Shown here piece by piece: positions 24,001 to 39,000 of a stretch of 62,000 bases of DNA. Origin of the DNA: Owenia fusiformis (taxonomy: Eukaryota; Annelida; Polychaeta; Sabellida; Oweniidae). The stretch spans positions 11,639,915 to 11,701,914 of the forward strand of contig CAIIXF020000001.1 of assembly GCA_903813345.2 (NCBI GenBank), in the 5' to 3' direction. The position numbers were made by a program, and so were the translations under genes. Under the pieces are notes generated by a model, which saw only the letters and a program-made list of their open reading frames with translations, was not told the origin of the DNA and searched no databases. How positions within the stretch are numbered: position 1 is the first letter of the stretch; the number at the start of each line of letters is the position of its first letter.

Positions 24001-27000
24001 CATACACATACAAGACCATCAATTCAAGTACCATTATTTTTACATAGCAGGGAGGTATAATCGTGGTAATCTGTAAACAAACACATACAAGACCTTCAAT
24101 TCAAGTACCATTATTTTTACATAGCAGGGAGCCACAATCCTGAGCATGTGTAAACAAACACATACAAACACCTTCAATAAAAGTACCACCATTCTCACTT
24201 GGTAGGGAGGTACAATCCTGGTAAACAAATATAAACAAGACCTTCAATACAAGTTCCACCATTCTCACATAGCAGGGAGGTACAATCTTGGTCATCTGTA
24301 AACAAACACATACAAACACCTTCAATCCAAATACCATCATTCTCACATGGCATTTTAAAACATAACAATATATCACCCCATAGACACCAGATAATCAATC
24401 TACTTGGAACTTCATCAAATCAAAGTATTATTGAAGAAGTCTTCAGAATGTAGAAGGTGCAGCCAACGCAAGCAAATTCCTTTTGATATATAGCATAATA
24501 CAGTTCTTAGAATAGACATTACTTCAACCAAACAATAGTATGTATACCTTTAGAAGTTTGAATAACAAGATATTTACAACAAGAAAATGGATTAAACGAT
24601 GACATTTTCCAAGACAAAGCATCAGTCTAATAATATTGATTAGGCATACGGTACTTGCATTATCTTTGACACATACATACACAATGTGGTAAAGTATACA
24701 GACTTGGAATACATATGATTACTTTACAAACATACAGGATCAGATGACCAATGTCATAATCATTGAGATATATCATGACTGTTAAATCCATATTTTTATT
24801 TTCAAAACAGATAGCGAAGGAAATATTCTCACGATATAATCAGTGAAACTAAGAAAGTGAGATTTCTATTTGAGATGTCCCATTTTGGATTGCCTCATCC
24901 CGGATAGTCGCTGACCAATCAGATACATGGATTTGCAATGGAGGAGCACTACTCGGGTTACAATTTTACTATATTTATGTTTGAGAAATAGAACATAATT
25001 TAAAGATTGGAAACTCAAACAAAGAAAATAACAAATTATGTGACAAACGAAAATTCATATTAAATTAATGGCACCAAACAATATAACATTACCTATGACA
25101 AGGGACAACAATCATGACGTACCAATAGGTGTCACTGTATCTTACATAATATTAAGTGAAATAACATCAGTTCTTATCCTGGTCATTAACATTTTAACAG
25201 TCATCACCATTGCAAAGGTTGAATCTCTACATACGGTGATGAATAAACTGTTTGTGAATTTGGCATGTGCGGATTTACTCCTTGGGGTGTCATTACCATA
25301 TTGTTCACTGCGTTTCTACCAGCTTGATATGGTATACAGTAGTTTAATGCTAGAGAAAATATCATGTTTGGTGTGTCAGTATGTAACACTAGCCACAGCT
25401 TCCGTAAGTTTTCTAGGATTTTCACTGATTGCTTTGGACCGTTACTTGGCAATAACGCAACCACTGATGTACCACCAGCTAATGACTAAGAAAAGACTCT
25501 TAGGAGCAGTCATATTTATTTGGTTGTTTGTATTCAATGTACTGGGCATAATGATTGGGTTGAACAATTGGAGATCAGGGACTCAGTGCACAGGTCTTCT
25601 TGTACTCAATAGAGCCATGTACTCTATAGTGATCTTGGGTCTTGGTGGTCTACTAAGTATTACATCTGCAATGTTATATGCTAGAATCTTCTACATAGCC
25701 TGGCAGCAAAAGAAACGCATCCAAGCAGAAGAGATCAGTTATGGTCAGAAATGTGCTAATTCTGACACCAAAATGGCGAAGACAATGGCTATGGTGTTTT
25801 GCAGTCTCTGTGTCTGTTACCTCCCATTCATCATTGTCTCTGTCTTTCTACGGCCTTATACACCAGAAGAGAGACCCTTTTGGCTCAAAATATCATTGGG
25901 ATATGCGACCATCTTTGTTTATTTCAACTCATTCCTAAATGCTATCATTTACTCATGGAGAAATAAGGATTTCCGTAAAGCCATGTATCAGCTGGTGTTT
26001 CCAAAGAAACAGCTTATCATGAATGTGCAGCCAACTACGGTGTTTTCACTTGATAAATACATTTCAGTGACAAACTGATTCTGAATGATGCTATAGCGTT
26101 TAGCGAGTAGTCATATTTGCCATATATGGCCCCTCTTCATTTTAATGAACTTAAGACTCAGAGGGGGGAAGATGATCTTTAAAATATTCCTAAAAAGTCA
26201 TTTATCTATTAATAACTGAACATGTAAAACAAAGAAAATATCAGAAGGCTAGAATAAATATAGTTTTCAAATCAAATCAAATCAAATGAAAATGGAATTA
26301 GACAAAGGGCCCAAAAGGCTTACATTTGCAATATGCACGTATCAATGTTGGAATGATTTAGGGACAAGTTTAAAATATTAATGCCTTTAATGCTGATAAA
26401 GATAATTACACTTAGGAGATGAGTAAAAGTTAACTTTTTGTAGCAAACAGCAAAACCTGTAAACATGTCTGTAAGTGGAAAGCCTCGATAAACGGAACTT
26501 TTTTCAAATCTGTATCCAATTGACTTACTGTTTAATGAATTTGTAAATGGAAAGCCTCTAAAGCGGAACACTCTTTAAAGGAAAATAATAAGGAAAATAT
26601 GGGGATCAATCTAAAATATCATCAATTTTGAGACAAAATTGAAATATTGACTAGGTCCTTTATGGTGTTTATAATAAGCAGAGATCAATACATTTTGGGA
26701 TTTTAAACCAATAATTCTCTCAGTTGATTGTGCTACCTTAACCCAGACATCACAAATAAAATAAACAGATCATAAAGGCATCTGACCATTACACAAATCT
26801 GACACTTACATTATAAAATTATTATCATGTTCATGCCATTCAAAAAAAACTAGTAGAAAACAATAAGGTTAATTATAAATGTCAATAAATTATAATGACC
26901 TGATTTAGCATATTGTCTGTAATTATTGATGTGTTGAAATGAATGTTAAAAATGACGGAATTAATAACAAATGTATTAATGATTGTTCTAGTTCGCTCTG

Positions 27001-30000
27001 CAAGACTAAAGTATTGAAAATATATATTTTATGAGTTTTCCATTTGCAAGATGGTACATGTAGATCTATTTTGTCATTAGAATGAACAAAAAATCTAGAT
27101 GATTTCAATTCCATTTGTTAAAATAGAATAATATATACACAAAGATCAAATGTCCTGTTAGGCATATTCAAAGAACTTATCGACAGAATTAATGGCTCGT
27201 TTAAAAACACTTTTTGTGTCTTGCGCAGCCCTTGGATGGACAATTTTGGTGATCATTATTTTCATCATAGACCACGATGTAAGTCAATTAGGTAGGAAGA
27301 TGATGAAATCAATACCAGGAGAGCAAAGTGTATTAAGTAGATTCAACACATTGTTGCAGCCCAATAGAACACATTTATTCATTCAAGAAGGTGAAAGACA
27401 AAATTGCAGTATTGATAACATGATGGATGTTTTTAATAAAGATATCAGTGATCGTTATATGTCTTCTTTTAACAGATCTGAGCTATTATCTAATATTGAT
27501 CCATCTAAAATGAGATTTCCGTACCAGGAAAGGTATCTAAAGACAACTTCGGAAGCATTAAGGAGTAAATTGGTCAAGGACCTTCAATGTATCTTGTCAA
27601 AGACCCCGACTCAACAGATAACCTTGATCGGGGCTAGCATCGGTTATGAACTGAACCTTCTCAATTGGTTGATTCTTGCATGCCTTCGGAATAAGCCACC
27701 AATGAAAAACATTCTGATATTCACCCCTGAAAATAAAGTACACCTTTGGCTCAAGGAAAAGGGAATTCCAAATATACTAACACCATATGATAATATATTC
27801 CTCCCAATTGGCCAATCAGAAGGCTTCTTACATAATATAAAAAAGTTCTGGATATTACGCTTATTTCTATGGAAACTTTTACATCACCATGGATATGACA
27901 TCATTAATTTTGATTCTGATGCTTATCCACTGTTAGATGCGGGGCCTCTCTGGGAAATCTATCCAGATGCAGATGTAATTTCTGCGGCGGGGAAGTACCC
28001 AGCTGATATTACAAGGAAGTGGGGCTTCAGTCTTAATCTTGGCGTGACCTTGCTGCGCTATACTCCACGTACAGGTACTGAGAAATAAATGTTGACAAAG
28101 AATATGCTAGAAAACTAGTTCTTTTGACAATTAGTCACTAAAATTTTCTCAGTCGAACAGTTCAATTCAGATTAAGATAGTAACATACTGCATATAGTTC
28201 ATCTTTTTGTGTTGTTTATAGTACATGTTGGAGGTTTTTTACAAATTACGTTTATCTGTAAGTTATTAATGGAATTGAAATTTTCAGAAAGCATCTACTT
28301 GTATTACTCTCTTTTTCAGATTTGTTTTGGGGGGCAGCTATTGAGGAATCAAAGAAAGCAATAATTGATGACCAGATAATTGTCAACATGGCCTTGGCAA
28401 GACTGGGCGTACAATGGAACTGCATTCGAAAAGACTTTCAATACAGTGAGATACACAAACGCTCTATAGTAGGTCAAGCTATAGTGGATCCCAACACAAA
28501 TTTTTCAACTGCTAAATTTTTGGGTGCCTCCAGACCTAAACCCCTGTTGGAACTTGTTGATACAAATTCAAATTCAGTACCTAATGGCAAACTAATCTTT
28601 TCAGTAGTTGCTGTACAAACAAACATATTTTGTCGACACCAGTGTGATAATGGCAATTTTGAAGGTGTCTATGTTTTACATAAGATCCCACATTTAGATG
28701 CAGTGATCAATGTTTTAAATCTTAAATGGAACTCTATGCAAACGGACACCAAAGGCTTAGAATGGTTGCGATATGTAAGTGTTATTGATTTCTGACTGTG
28801 TTTAGTGAGGCGTTCCAAACTATCATAAAATGACAGATGTTATGCCAGTGTTACTAGCTTGTTTAACATTGATTGTGTATTTCATGTTTATATTCAATTT
28901 ATTTTATACAACAATCAATTTTCAAATTATATACCACTAATCTATAATCTGATCTTTATATGTGAATTTATGATTCAGAATTGTTAAAACATAATCAAAT
29001 GCAATATTTAATCATTGTGTCAGTTGCTGAATTTTGAACAATTAGTAATCAACATAACGTTTACAGATTTTTTTAATTTTACATTTATCGATTGTTTTTC
29101 AGAATTGAATTGTATCTTTGTCAGGTTTATAATCCGAACGCTGCCACCAAATCCAGTTGTGACTCAATCATATTCACACACAATTACAAGATATAGATGT
29201 ACGGGATTTTCCAATATGCCAGTGTCATAATCAATTCCATGATATTCAACTTATAGCATCAGAATCAATGAGCAATTTCATAATCGATTATCCAAAATTA
29301 AATGAAAAATAAATTTTACATCTACAAAATGTTGATGCAATTCTAAAATTTTCAAAATTTTATCAACATAAAATCTGGTGAGTAAGAAAATATTCATGCC
29401 ACCTTATGAGATGTCGCATTTATTTCCCCGCATTAGTAACTAATCCACTCTATGAGATATTGTATTTATTCTCCCACTCTAGCAATTTAATGGAGATATC
29501 ATATTCATTTCCCCGCTTTAGCAACTTAATCCACTCTATAAGATATTGTATTTATTCCCCAACTCAATATGTGCTGATCGAATACTAAAGTAATTTACCT
29601 TTTTGATTTAAATATATGAATTATTCATCCACTTGACAAGGTGCAAACAGATTTTCTAGTAAAGACACATGTTATGTTAAAATTTCAACAGGGTATTCAT
29701 CACAATTTGCTAAAAAGCTAGGGAAATCCATCTTGATCCATCAAGGACTACACTGCTTTAACAGTATGAGAGAGATCACTCAACTCAATTTCTTGACAGT
29801 CAAGAGTATTGAATACGCTTTCAGAATTGCATTATTTTAACCGATTGTTGATCACTCACTATTGTTCATGTCTCGGAAATGACATGAAGGGTCAAGGTGT
29901 CTCGAATTAATTGTCTGCGCATGTTTTATTCCATCACAAGTACAATGAATCTGCCAAATAGATATCAATAATTGATTATTTCAAAATTGCCATCACCAAT

Positions 30001-33000
30001 ACTCTTCTATCAGTTATTGATTTTGGTGGATGGAGATAAGCTATAAAGATTTTCTACTTTCAAATTCACCTAACAAGCAAATGAACTTATATGTGCTGAA
30101 GTGAATAAGTAAGAGATAGACAATGGCAATACCAGGGTGTACCAGGGTAAGAGCACTCCGCAGAACAGCTTTTTGTATACTGTACTTGTATTATAACTGA
30201 ATGTCTTATATAATGCGATAGTGATGAAAGAGTGCTGATCCTATTTCAAAGTCACCAAACCAAAATCTGTGAACAAAGTATTAGTATGCATAGCACTCTA
30301 GTATTCTTTGTGTAATGAATTAAATGAAAATATAGATATTTCAACACAAATGTAACAGTACATGTATAGCATGTTAAAAATAGTAATGTTCAACTGTAAT
30401 AAAAGGATCTTTTGATGCATATACAAATAAACAACAATGATATACATATGTATATAGCAAATCCTGTCTAAGTGGAACATCTTTGGTATCTCTAAACGTG
30501 TTCCACTTGGGAGCTGTTCCGTTTATAGAGGTTCATTTAACATTAAGTCAGGTGGTCTTTGGACTCAGAAAAGTGTTCCACTTGGGAGGTGTTCTACTTC
30601 TAGAGGTGTTCTACTTAACAGGTTTCACTGTACAGTAAAACCTGTCTAATCCGAACACCCATGGGACCAGCCAAAAGCGTTCAAATTGGCAGGTGTTCAA
30701 ATTTCGAAGATATTGTTGGTCGGGGGGGGGGGGGATTTTCATTGTTCAGTCCACTAATATTGAACACTTAATACTTAGTCAGAAAACAATACATGTTGTT
30801 GATGAGTTTATTCTACAATAGGCCTATAGCCTACTTGTATATGCTATGTTTTATTTACATTTTGAACAATTTCATTATTTTTGGAAAAATAACTCTTTAA
30901 TTTTGGCAAAAGCTTTGTAATACACTGAATAAGTATATGATAGTTTGTACAAAGTATATGATAGTTTGTATGCTTATTAAATGACTTATCTCATATTATG
31001 GTTACATAGCACTGCTTTACTTTAGCTGTAGGTCGTTCATTGTTGTTTGTTTCTTGGCACTTTTAGCATTAGCACTATTTGAGTAGATACCCTCTTCAAT
31101 TAAAAAGAATTTTTCATGAGTGCTCATTCGAGATGATGCATAATCTTTCAAAATATTAAGGCCATTCAGTATGTCAGATGTGCCTTTTTAGGAAGCATTT
31201 TAGCGATAGGATATTACGAAGTTGAATTTTTTCTCTTTCTCATGATATAATCTTGTCTGCAAATGTGTCTGTGTTGCCTTTGTGATTATAAAACATTTAC
31301 TGATTGAATCCTAGCTATCATAACAGACCCATGGGATATAAAACAGTTAAGACTTGTTCATAATCCAAATCAAAAACATCCAGTTAATTTAAAATAAGGA
31401 TAAACCAATTATCTCCCAGATTCTCACCTTTCTCTTAATCCAAATCAAAAACATCCAGGTAATTTCTAATAATGATAAAACAATTATAATCTTGTCTGCA
31501 AATGTGTCTGTGTTGTCTCTGTGATTATAAAACATTTACTGATTGAATCCTAGCTATCATAACAGACTCATGGGATATAAAACAGTTAAGACTTGTTCAT
31601 AATCCAAATAAAAAACATCCAGTTAATTTAAAATAAGGATAAACCAATTATCTTCTTGATTCACACCTTTCTCTTAATCCAAACATAAAACATTCAGTTC
31701 TTTTCTAATAGGATAAACCAATTAACTCCCGTATTCACACCTTTCCTGTTGTTTTCCACAATTAGGGATGTCATTGAGACTTAAATAAGTTAATAATTAG
31801 GACAATATTGGTTCTTTGATTACATTGCATATGTAAAGATAATAAGAACTATAACATTGACTCAACATGTGGCTATTATTGAAATGTCCAGACATTTGAT
31901 TTCTGATAAAATGTTCAGATTAGACAGGTCAGTTTTTCAAATCTGATTGTTCACTGTTCAGATTAGGAGGTGTTCAGATTTCAAGGTTTTTTTAACATGG
32001 GAGTCAATGGGAGGAAAAAATGGGACCGAAAAAAAGTGTTCAAATTGGAAGGTGTTCGGATTAGCCAGGTGTTCAGATATACAGGTTTTACTGTACATGT
32101 ATCCCATTTTACTCACCTACACATATTGGATCAGTTAAGCTAGCAGTGTTGTTGATCAAAGACTCATAGTCGTGGACAAAATGGACCAACTGTGGGGCAG
32201 AAGCAATACCTTCAAGTTCATGACGTCTCTCAGATAGTCCTATACCCACTCCTAGTACAGTGATACCATCCTCCTTTACCAACCTGATAATGACAAATGA
32301 TTCATGAATTTAAGGATAAACATCAATGCAAAAATGTACAGAAATGAACATGATTACATTTGGAAGGTAAAAAGCCAATAACACCCAAATACTGACCCGA
32401 ATTATGAGTGTCAGGAATAATTGAAAAATATATTCTTGACAGATTATCTGTTGATTTTCACTATGAACATATGTATATGTTTGTAATATTGTAGTGAATT
32501 CAAAAATTGAGACATACCCTTTGTCTAAAAGCATTTCTAAATCTGTATTTTTTAACATAGATGCAGGGCCAATAAAAAGATGGCAGTTTGACTGATTTGT
32601 CTATTTCTGCCCTACACTATGTAACATCACTTTCAAGTCAGTACATTTGGTTTTGAACTCCGTGTGCAAGGTGATGTATCATTAAAGACTTTGTACTCTA
32701 ATAAAGATGGCAGTATAATCAAATGAACTCTTAAACAAGTACACATAACTTACCTAGCTTCAGGAACAGTCATTTCATGATTCACATTCGATTCGCTATC
32801 AGTGATGATAATAGCCACATTTACTACATTAGGCCTGTCCCCTGCAGCTTCTGTAAACATCTGGGTTCTCATCAATCGAAGTGCATCAGAGGTGTGAGTC
32901 AGTCCATACCTGTATTCCACCTGCTTTAGACCCTTCACTACATCCTCGGTTGTTTTGTGCTCATTTAGACGGAACACTGATACGGCCGCATCACTGCCAG

Positions 33001-36000
33001 AAAGAGATAAGATAGAAAGATGTCAAGGGGGTACTTGTATATATGTACAGGATATAGATAAACGTACCAATAAATATAGTTAGAACAATTCTATTTTCAA
33101 TATTTTATTTCCTAAATGATTACAAATGGGCAGTCAAAATCAAAATTGCCAATCTTTTGCCAATATATTTTTCTATTATTATACAGGGTGTCCCAGAACA
33201 CATGCCTTATATCTTCCTCAAAAAATTCTCATGAGTTCTTGGACACCCTGTATGTATTTGTATTTGAAGTATTTATATCTTTATTCTAAAATTTGAGATA
33301 AATGATTTTCATTTTTATTTATTCAACATTCAATTTTCAAACTGTTTTTTCTATACCTGTAAGTAATTAACCCAATTCTAACTGCACCGCCATCAATGTC
33401 AAACCTTTCAACCACATCTCGCACAAAATCCAACATTTTCTCAAAGCTGTCCTCTCCAATACTTCCAGAAGAGTCAAGTATGAACACAACATCGGCCTCT
33501 GCTAAACATGGTCCTATAAAATAATAATCAAAGCATGTTCAATAACAAGGCATATACATAACATGTAAAATGTCACCACCTGCCATTTGTTATCGAAAAA
33601 AGTTGGAGACTACTAGTATAACAACATGTTACCACTTCTGGTGGTGACATAAAAACCAACTATGCCTCAATAAAATTACAATTTGGCAAATCAGATATTG
33701 ATATTTCTATTTCCAAAGCTGATATAATTTGATGGTTTAATTAATAAATAGAAACATAATATGAGCCTTGGCTAGAGAATGTAGCAGAATGTGTAATATC
33801 AACAATATTTATTCAATAAAACAACAGATGCCCTGTTTCATACCTGGTTACCCTAGTCCTATTTGACATAAACCTGCCCTCTTTCACTAAAAATATGACT
33901 AAATTCAACGGCAATAAAGATATCATCTTCAAGAACACATTGATATACATATATGTACTCAAGCATGATGGAAAAATTATTTGGTAAGTTATTGTTTTTA
34001 TTACATAATTTACATCATATCATTGGTATGGAGGGACAGAAAAAGCTCTGAGAGTATGGTATAATTGAAGACATTGAAACATTGTGCCCATGCATGGAAT
34101 GAAAATGTTCAGTTACCTCTAGCCTTTGGCTTGTCTCTAACTGTAATGGTGACAGTATCAGAGCTCTCAAGGCCCTCAATGTCAAAGACTGTCAGTTTAT
34201 ATGTGTATTCCCCTCCCACATCCATTCCACATGCCCTTGTGAGAGCCTCATTCTCATCTTGTATGCCACCTTCACTTGGACCACTGCAAATATAAAAGGG
34301 AATCATGTGGAATCAGTAGGTTGCACATTTACATGCAATTTGTTATAATAATCATCAAGGTATTTACAGAACAAAATGTCACCACCTTGTAAGTTGTTAT
34401 TGCAAATTTTTACAGATTCTAAACACAAATTATTACAGATGCTGATTACCACAGGCCACCAAACACTGTCCACAAAAAGTTGGAGACATTAAAAAAGTAT
34501 CATATACTGTCAGTGATATATACCAAACGAGTAAAGTTTAATTCTGTTTTGTTAACAAGTGAAATATTCCCCCCTCCCCTCTAAGATGCAACGAAGAAAT
34601 ATATCTCACAAACTGACATTACTGGGCATTATTTTTTGAAATTTTGAGCTTATTCTAGGTAAGTGGACCTCAAATTTCAAAGTTTAGAGAAAAGACTTCT
34701 CGACAGTATTTTGTTTTCTTGAGAGAAAATATACTTGTAACAATTTTGTAGTCGATGAAAGTAAATTCCAGAAAAAATCTTGAGTACACTTTCCAGACTT
34801 CATGACATATTTTACGAAACAGATGTTTGAAACAAGAGTACAACATCCATCAGCAAGTCAATCTAAATAAAAAAGTACACTTTTGAATTTTATCATGAAA
34901 AATGATCAGGTCTCAAGAATATGAGACAATGCATACTGAGCCAACATATCCTAAATCTAATATTATTTCATTATTTTTTATTTCAGGACAGCCAACTTGA
35001 AATCTAAAAATACAATCTAAAAATAGCCATGCTTGGTTGTAATTTCAAGAATGCAGATTAATTGAAATTATGTGTTTTGATTGGTTGGAATTTTATATAG
35101 CAGGCCTAGCAATGTGTGGAATCTTTATCAATCTGACTGATTGTTGTAAAATTGCACATACATCCTTAATTAGCGAATTGTATAGTGATAATAAGTATGC
35201 CTACTACTACCACAAATGAAAAATGGTCGTTTGTCATCAAGGAATACCAGGGAAATCTCCACAAGGAAAGGCAATGAGAAGCAAAAGCACAGAATGTACA
35301 GTATATCACATCAAGTCATTTCGCCCCTTGGATGTTTCACCCACTCCGAGACTGTTCACTCTTTAGACATTTCATCCCCTGGATGTTTCACCCCTTAGAT
35401 GTTTCACACATTTCCAAGACACTTCACCCCAATATACCTGTATATACAAATATACATGTATGTACATATAAAATGCCATGGTTTGGGTTATTAGTGAATT
35501 CTGACTGAATTTGCATGAAAGACTTTAATTTCTTCAAGTATGAAAACAAATATAACAGGTACATATGAATTAAAAAAGGTTTCCACTTTAATTAGAATCC
35601 CTAAGAAATCCCTTCCTTGCATGTATAAAAAATAGAATTGTGAAAAGGAGCAACAGTAGACATCAGGATAACTGATTGTTAATTATTTGTTGTATTAAGA
35701 AAACTAATTATTTTTATCCAAGGGGTGAAATGTCTAGAAAGCATAGCAGAATGGTTGTTCAGTTTCATAAAAGCTTACCGCCGCCAATTTGTAATGATTG
35801 GCCCGAGTTGCAGTCCCATTTTGGGCAAACTTAACGTGTCTCTGGGCTGCGTCCCATTGATCGATGGTGAGGTTGGAGGGATCAATTGAACACGCCAGAA
35901 TATGTAAAGAATAAAATAATGATTAACCATCACAAGACCAATGCCCATGGCCAACCTTGGTAAGGTCGGGGATCAATTTTTTCCAAATGTTTCCAAAAAA

Positions 36001-39000
36001 CTGCCAAAAAATTCCCAAATTTTTCTAAATTATTAAGAACATTTGCAAATTTGGTTGACAAAATTTAGACAAAAATATAAGAACTTGTAAGGATAATTTT
36101 AACAGAGTCCTTAAAATCTCCCCTTACTATAGACCCCAACTATATCCTAAAAATCACACTTACTACAGACCCCAACAATTTGTCTCATTCTAAGCCTAAA
36201 AGTGCCCTTTTTGAGCCTTATTTAATCAAGAAAGGACCAATTAGATATTTTAGAAAAATAATTTTTTGACTCCCTGAGTTTCTCAATTTTCAGGTTTACT
36301 CCATGGAAGAGTGATAATTATTGCTAAATGTTATTGCTAAATACTTCTCTAGCAAAAAAAGACCATTTTGAGATTCTAAATTCACTGGGAAATGTATCCT
36401 AATAAGCTCTAATAGCTAAATACATGTAAAGTAAAACCTGTCTAATTCAAATGCCCTGAGACCTGCCAAAGGTGTTCGAATTGGGATTGAGGGGTTAGAG
36501 TTTCAAATTTTTTCTAATGTGGAAGTTTTCAGATTTTAAATATTGAACCAGATATTTGGGAGGAAGGCCACACCCCCCCCCCCCTCATTTGGATGCAGGG
36601 CTGAGCTTGTGGATATTCATATAAGCAATACAGTGAGAAACTCCAGTTAGGGTTGGACTATCATTATGAAGCAAGTTTAAAAGGATTTTATTACATGCAG
36701 CAATCATTTATTTCTCTGAAACCATAGCTGCTTTTTTCAAATCACATCCTAGTACTACAAGTAATTTAACTCCAGGACACATTCACTGAAATTGATACAT
36801 TATGTATGGTTTTATCAATTTAAAAATATGTTAATGAGATTAGCAGCCTGATTTTATCTGTGGCCGGCACATGTATGAATAATTGTTACTTTATGTCAGA
36901 TAATTTTGCTTTATGTCAAATAATTGTGACTGCATGTCTGGCAAAATCGTTCTGATTAGCTAGCCAGAAAAAGAGTCAAGAACCCCAAGCATTCCATGTT
37001 TAGACATGTACATGAGGCTGCCGACTTGAACTGTGCACATTAAACTCCAACCTCAGTAATTGTTTGAAGGTGGTGTCTACATATCCTTTACATATGGTTC
37101 TCATATAATGCATTGACAAAGGAATTAGCTTCAGTGTGTGAATGACATTTTTAAATTGCATGTAGTACAAGAAAGTCTATGGAACTAGAATGAGGTGCCT
37201 ATACTATAAGTTTTAGTTTAGACTTGTCAGCTGATCTACCAAGTCTACCAGGCCATGTCATCTATTATTAATATGTATGCGCAAGTGCCAAAGGAAAAGA
37301 ACCAAGAATGGTTATACAGAACGCAGCAAGAAAAAGAAAACATCTTAGAGTACACCAGTCATAAGGAAAACAAACCCCAACTATGAAATAGAATACCATT
37401 GAATTCTACTGTCCCATAAAGTCACCTAGAATAACAGTATCATAGTATAGACAAGCTCCAGTGCCTCATGATAAAACATTCAATTGGTGACAGGATATGT
37501 GAAAAGAATACCTAATTTTGACACAAAAAATGAAAGAATAGGCACAAAACATGAAAGAATAGCCCAATGTTGACACAAAACATTAAAGAATAGCCCCATG
37601 ATGACAAAAACTTGAAAGAATAGCTCCATGTTGACACAAAACATGAAAGAATAGCCCCATGATGACAAAAACTTGAAAGAATAGCTCCATGTTGACACAA
37701 AACATGAAAGAATAGCCCCATGATGACAAAAACTTGAAAGAATAGCTCCATGTTGACACAAAACATGAAAGAATAGCCCCATGTTGACAAAAACATGAAA
37801 GAATAGCCCCATGTTGGCAAAAACTTGAAAGAATAGCCCAATGTTGACACAAAACATTAAAGAATAGCCCCATGTTGACAAAAACATGAAAGAATAGCCC
37901 CATGTTGACAAAAACTTGAAAGAATAGCCCAATGTTGACACAAAACATGAAAGAATAGCCCCATGATGACAAAAACTTGAAAGAATAGCTCCATGTTGAC
38001 ACAAAACATGAAAGAATAGCCCAATGTTGACACAAAACTTGAAAGAATAGCCCCATGTTGACAAAAACTTGAAAGAATAGCCCAATGTTGACACAAAACA
38101 TTAAAGAATAGCCCCATGTTGACAAAAACATGAAAGAATAGCCCCATGTTGACAAAAACTTGAAAGAATAGCCCAATGTTAACACAAAACATGAAAGAAT
38201 AGCCCCATGTTGACAAAAACTTGAAAGAATAGCCCAATGTTGACAAAAAAAACATGAAAGAATAGCCCCATGTTGACAAAAACTTGAAAGAATAGCCCAA
38301 TGTTGACAAAAAACATGAAAGAATAGCCCCATGTTGACAAAAACTTGAAAGAATAGCCCAATGTTGACAAAAACTTGAAAGAATAGCCAAATTTTGACAC
38401 AAAACATGAAAGAATAACCCCATGTTGACACAAAACATGAAAGAATAGCCCCATGTTGACAAAAACAATAGCCCAATATTGACACAAAACATGAAAGAAT
38501 TGCCCAATCTGGTGACAAAAGAACATGAACATAAAAAGATTGCCTGTCTACTTTGATGTTTACAATCAGTTTCCAGCACCTTCAAACTTAAAAACAAACA
38601 TCTTCTAATCATCCAGCAACAAAACCGCAATTAAATGACTCACAAACTGACTTCAAATCTCTGTTTTGTGTTATTAACCAGCCCTTCAATCTTACTAGGA
38701 TCTCAATAATGTTGATTATGTTGAAAATGTCATGTTAAACACTCGCAGGCAGGTTGCATAACACTTCACATATCACTACTTTATCTTTTAATGAGTGGAT
38801 TCGGGAGCAAAGGGGATTCAATATAAGGAATTATCATAGCAATAATTTGTTAATTTACTTTAATGATGACAGGTGAAATGGGTGGAAATATATCAAATGA
38901 ACATTCTGGTAATTCAACAGATCACACTGTGCTGTTAACCACAAATAAAATACTTTCCGTTCTTAATTATACTCCAGATGAAATCTTCTTTTCGTTTTTC

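Noticed and set aside
37480-38630. Overlapping - strand open frames of 112-311 codons
   Set aside because: They are translations of the 31-base minisatellite in several frames at once; the peptides are repetitive, have no domain and no splice context.
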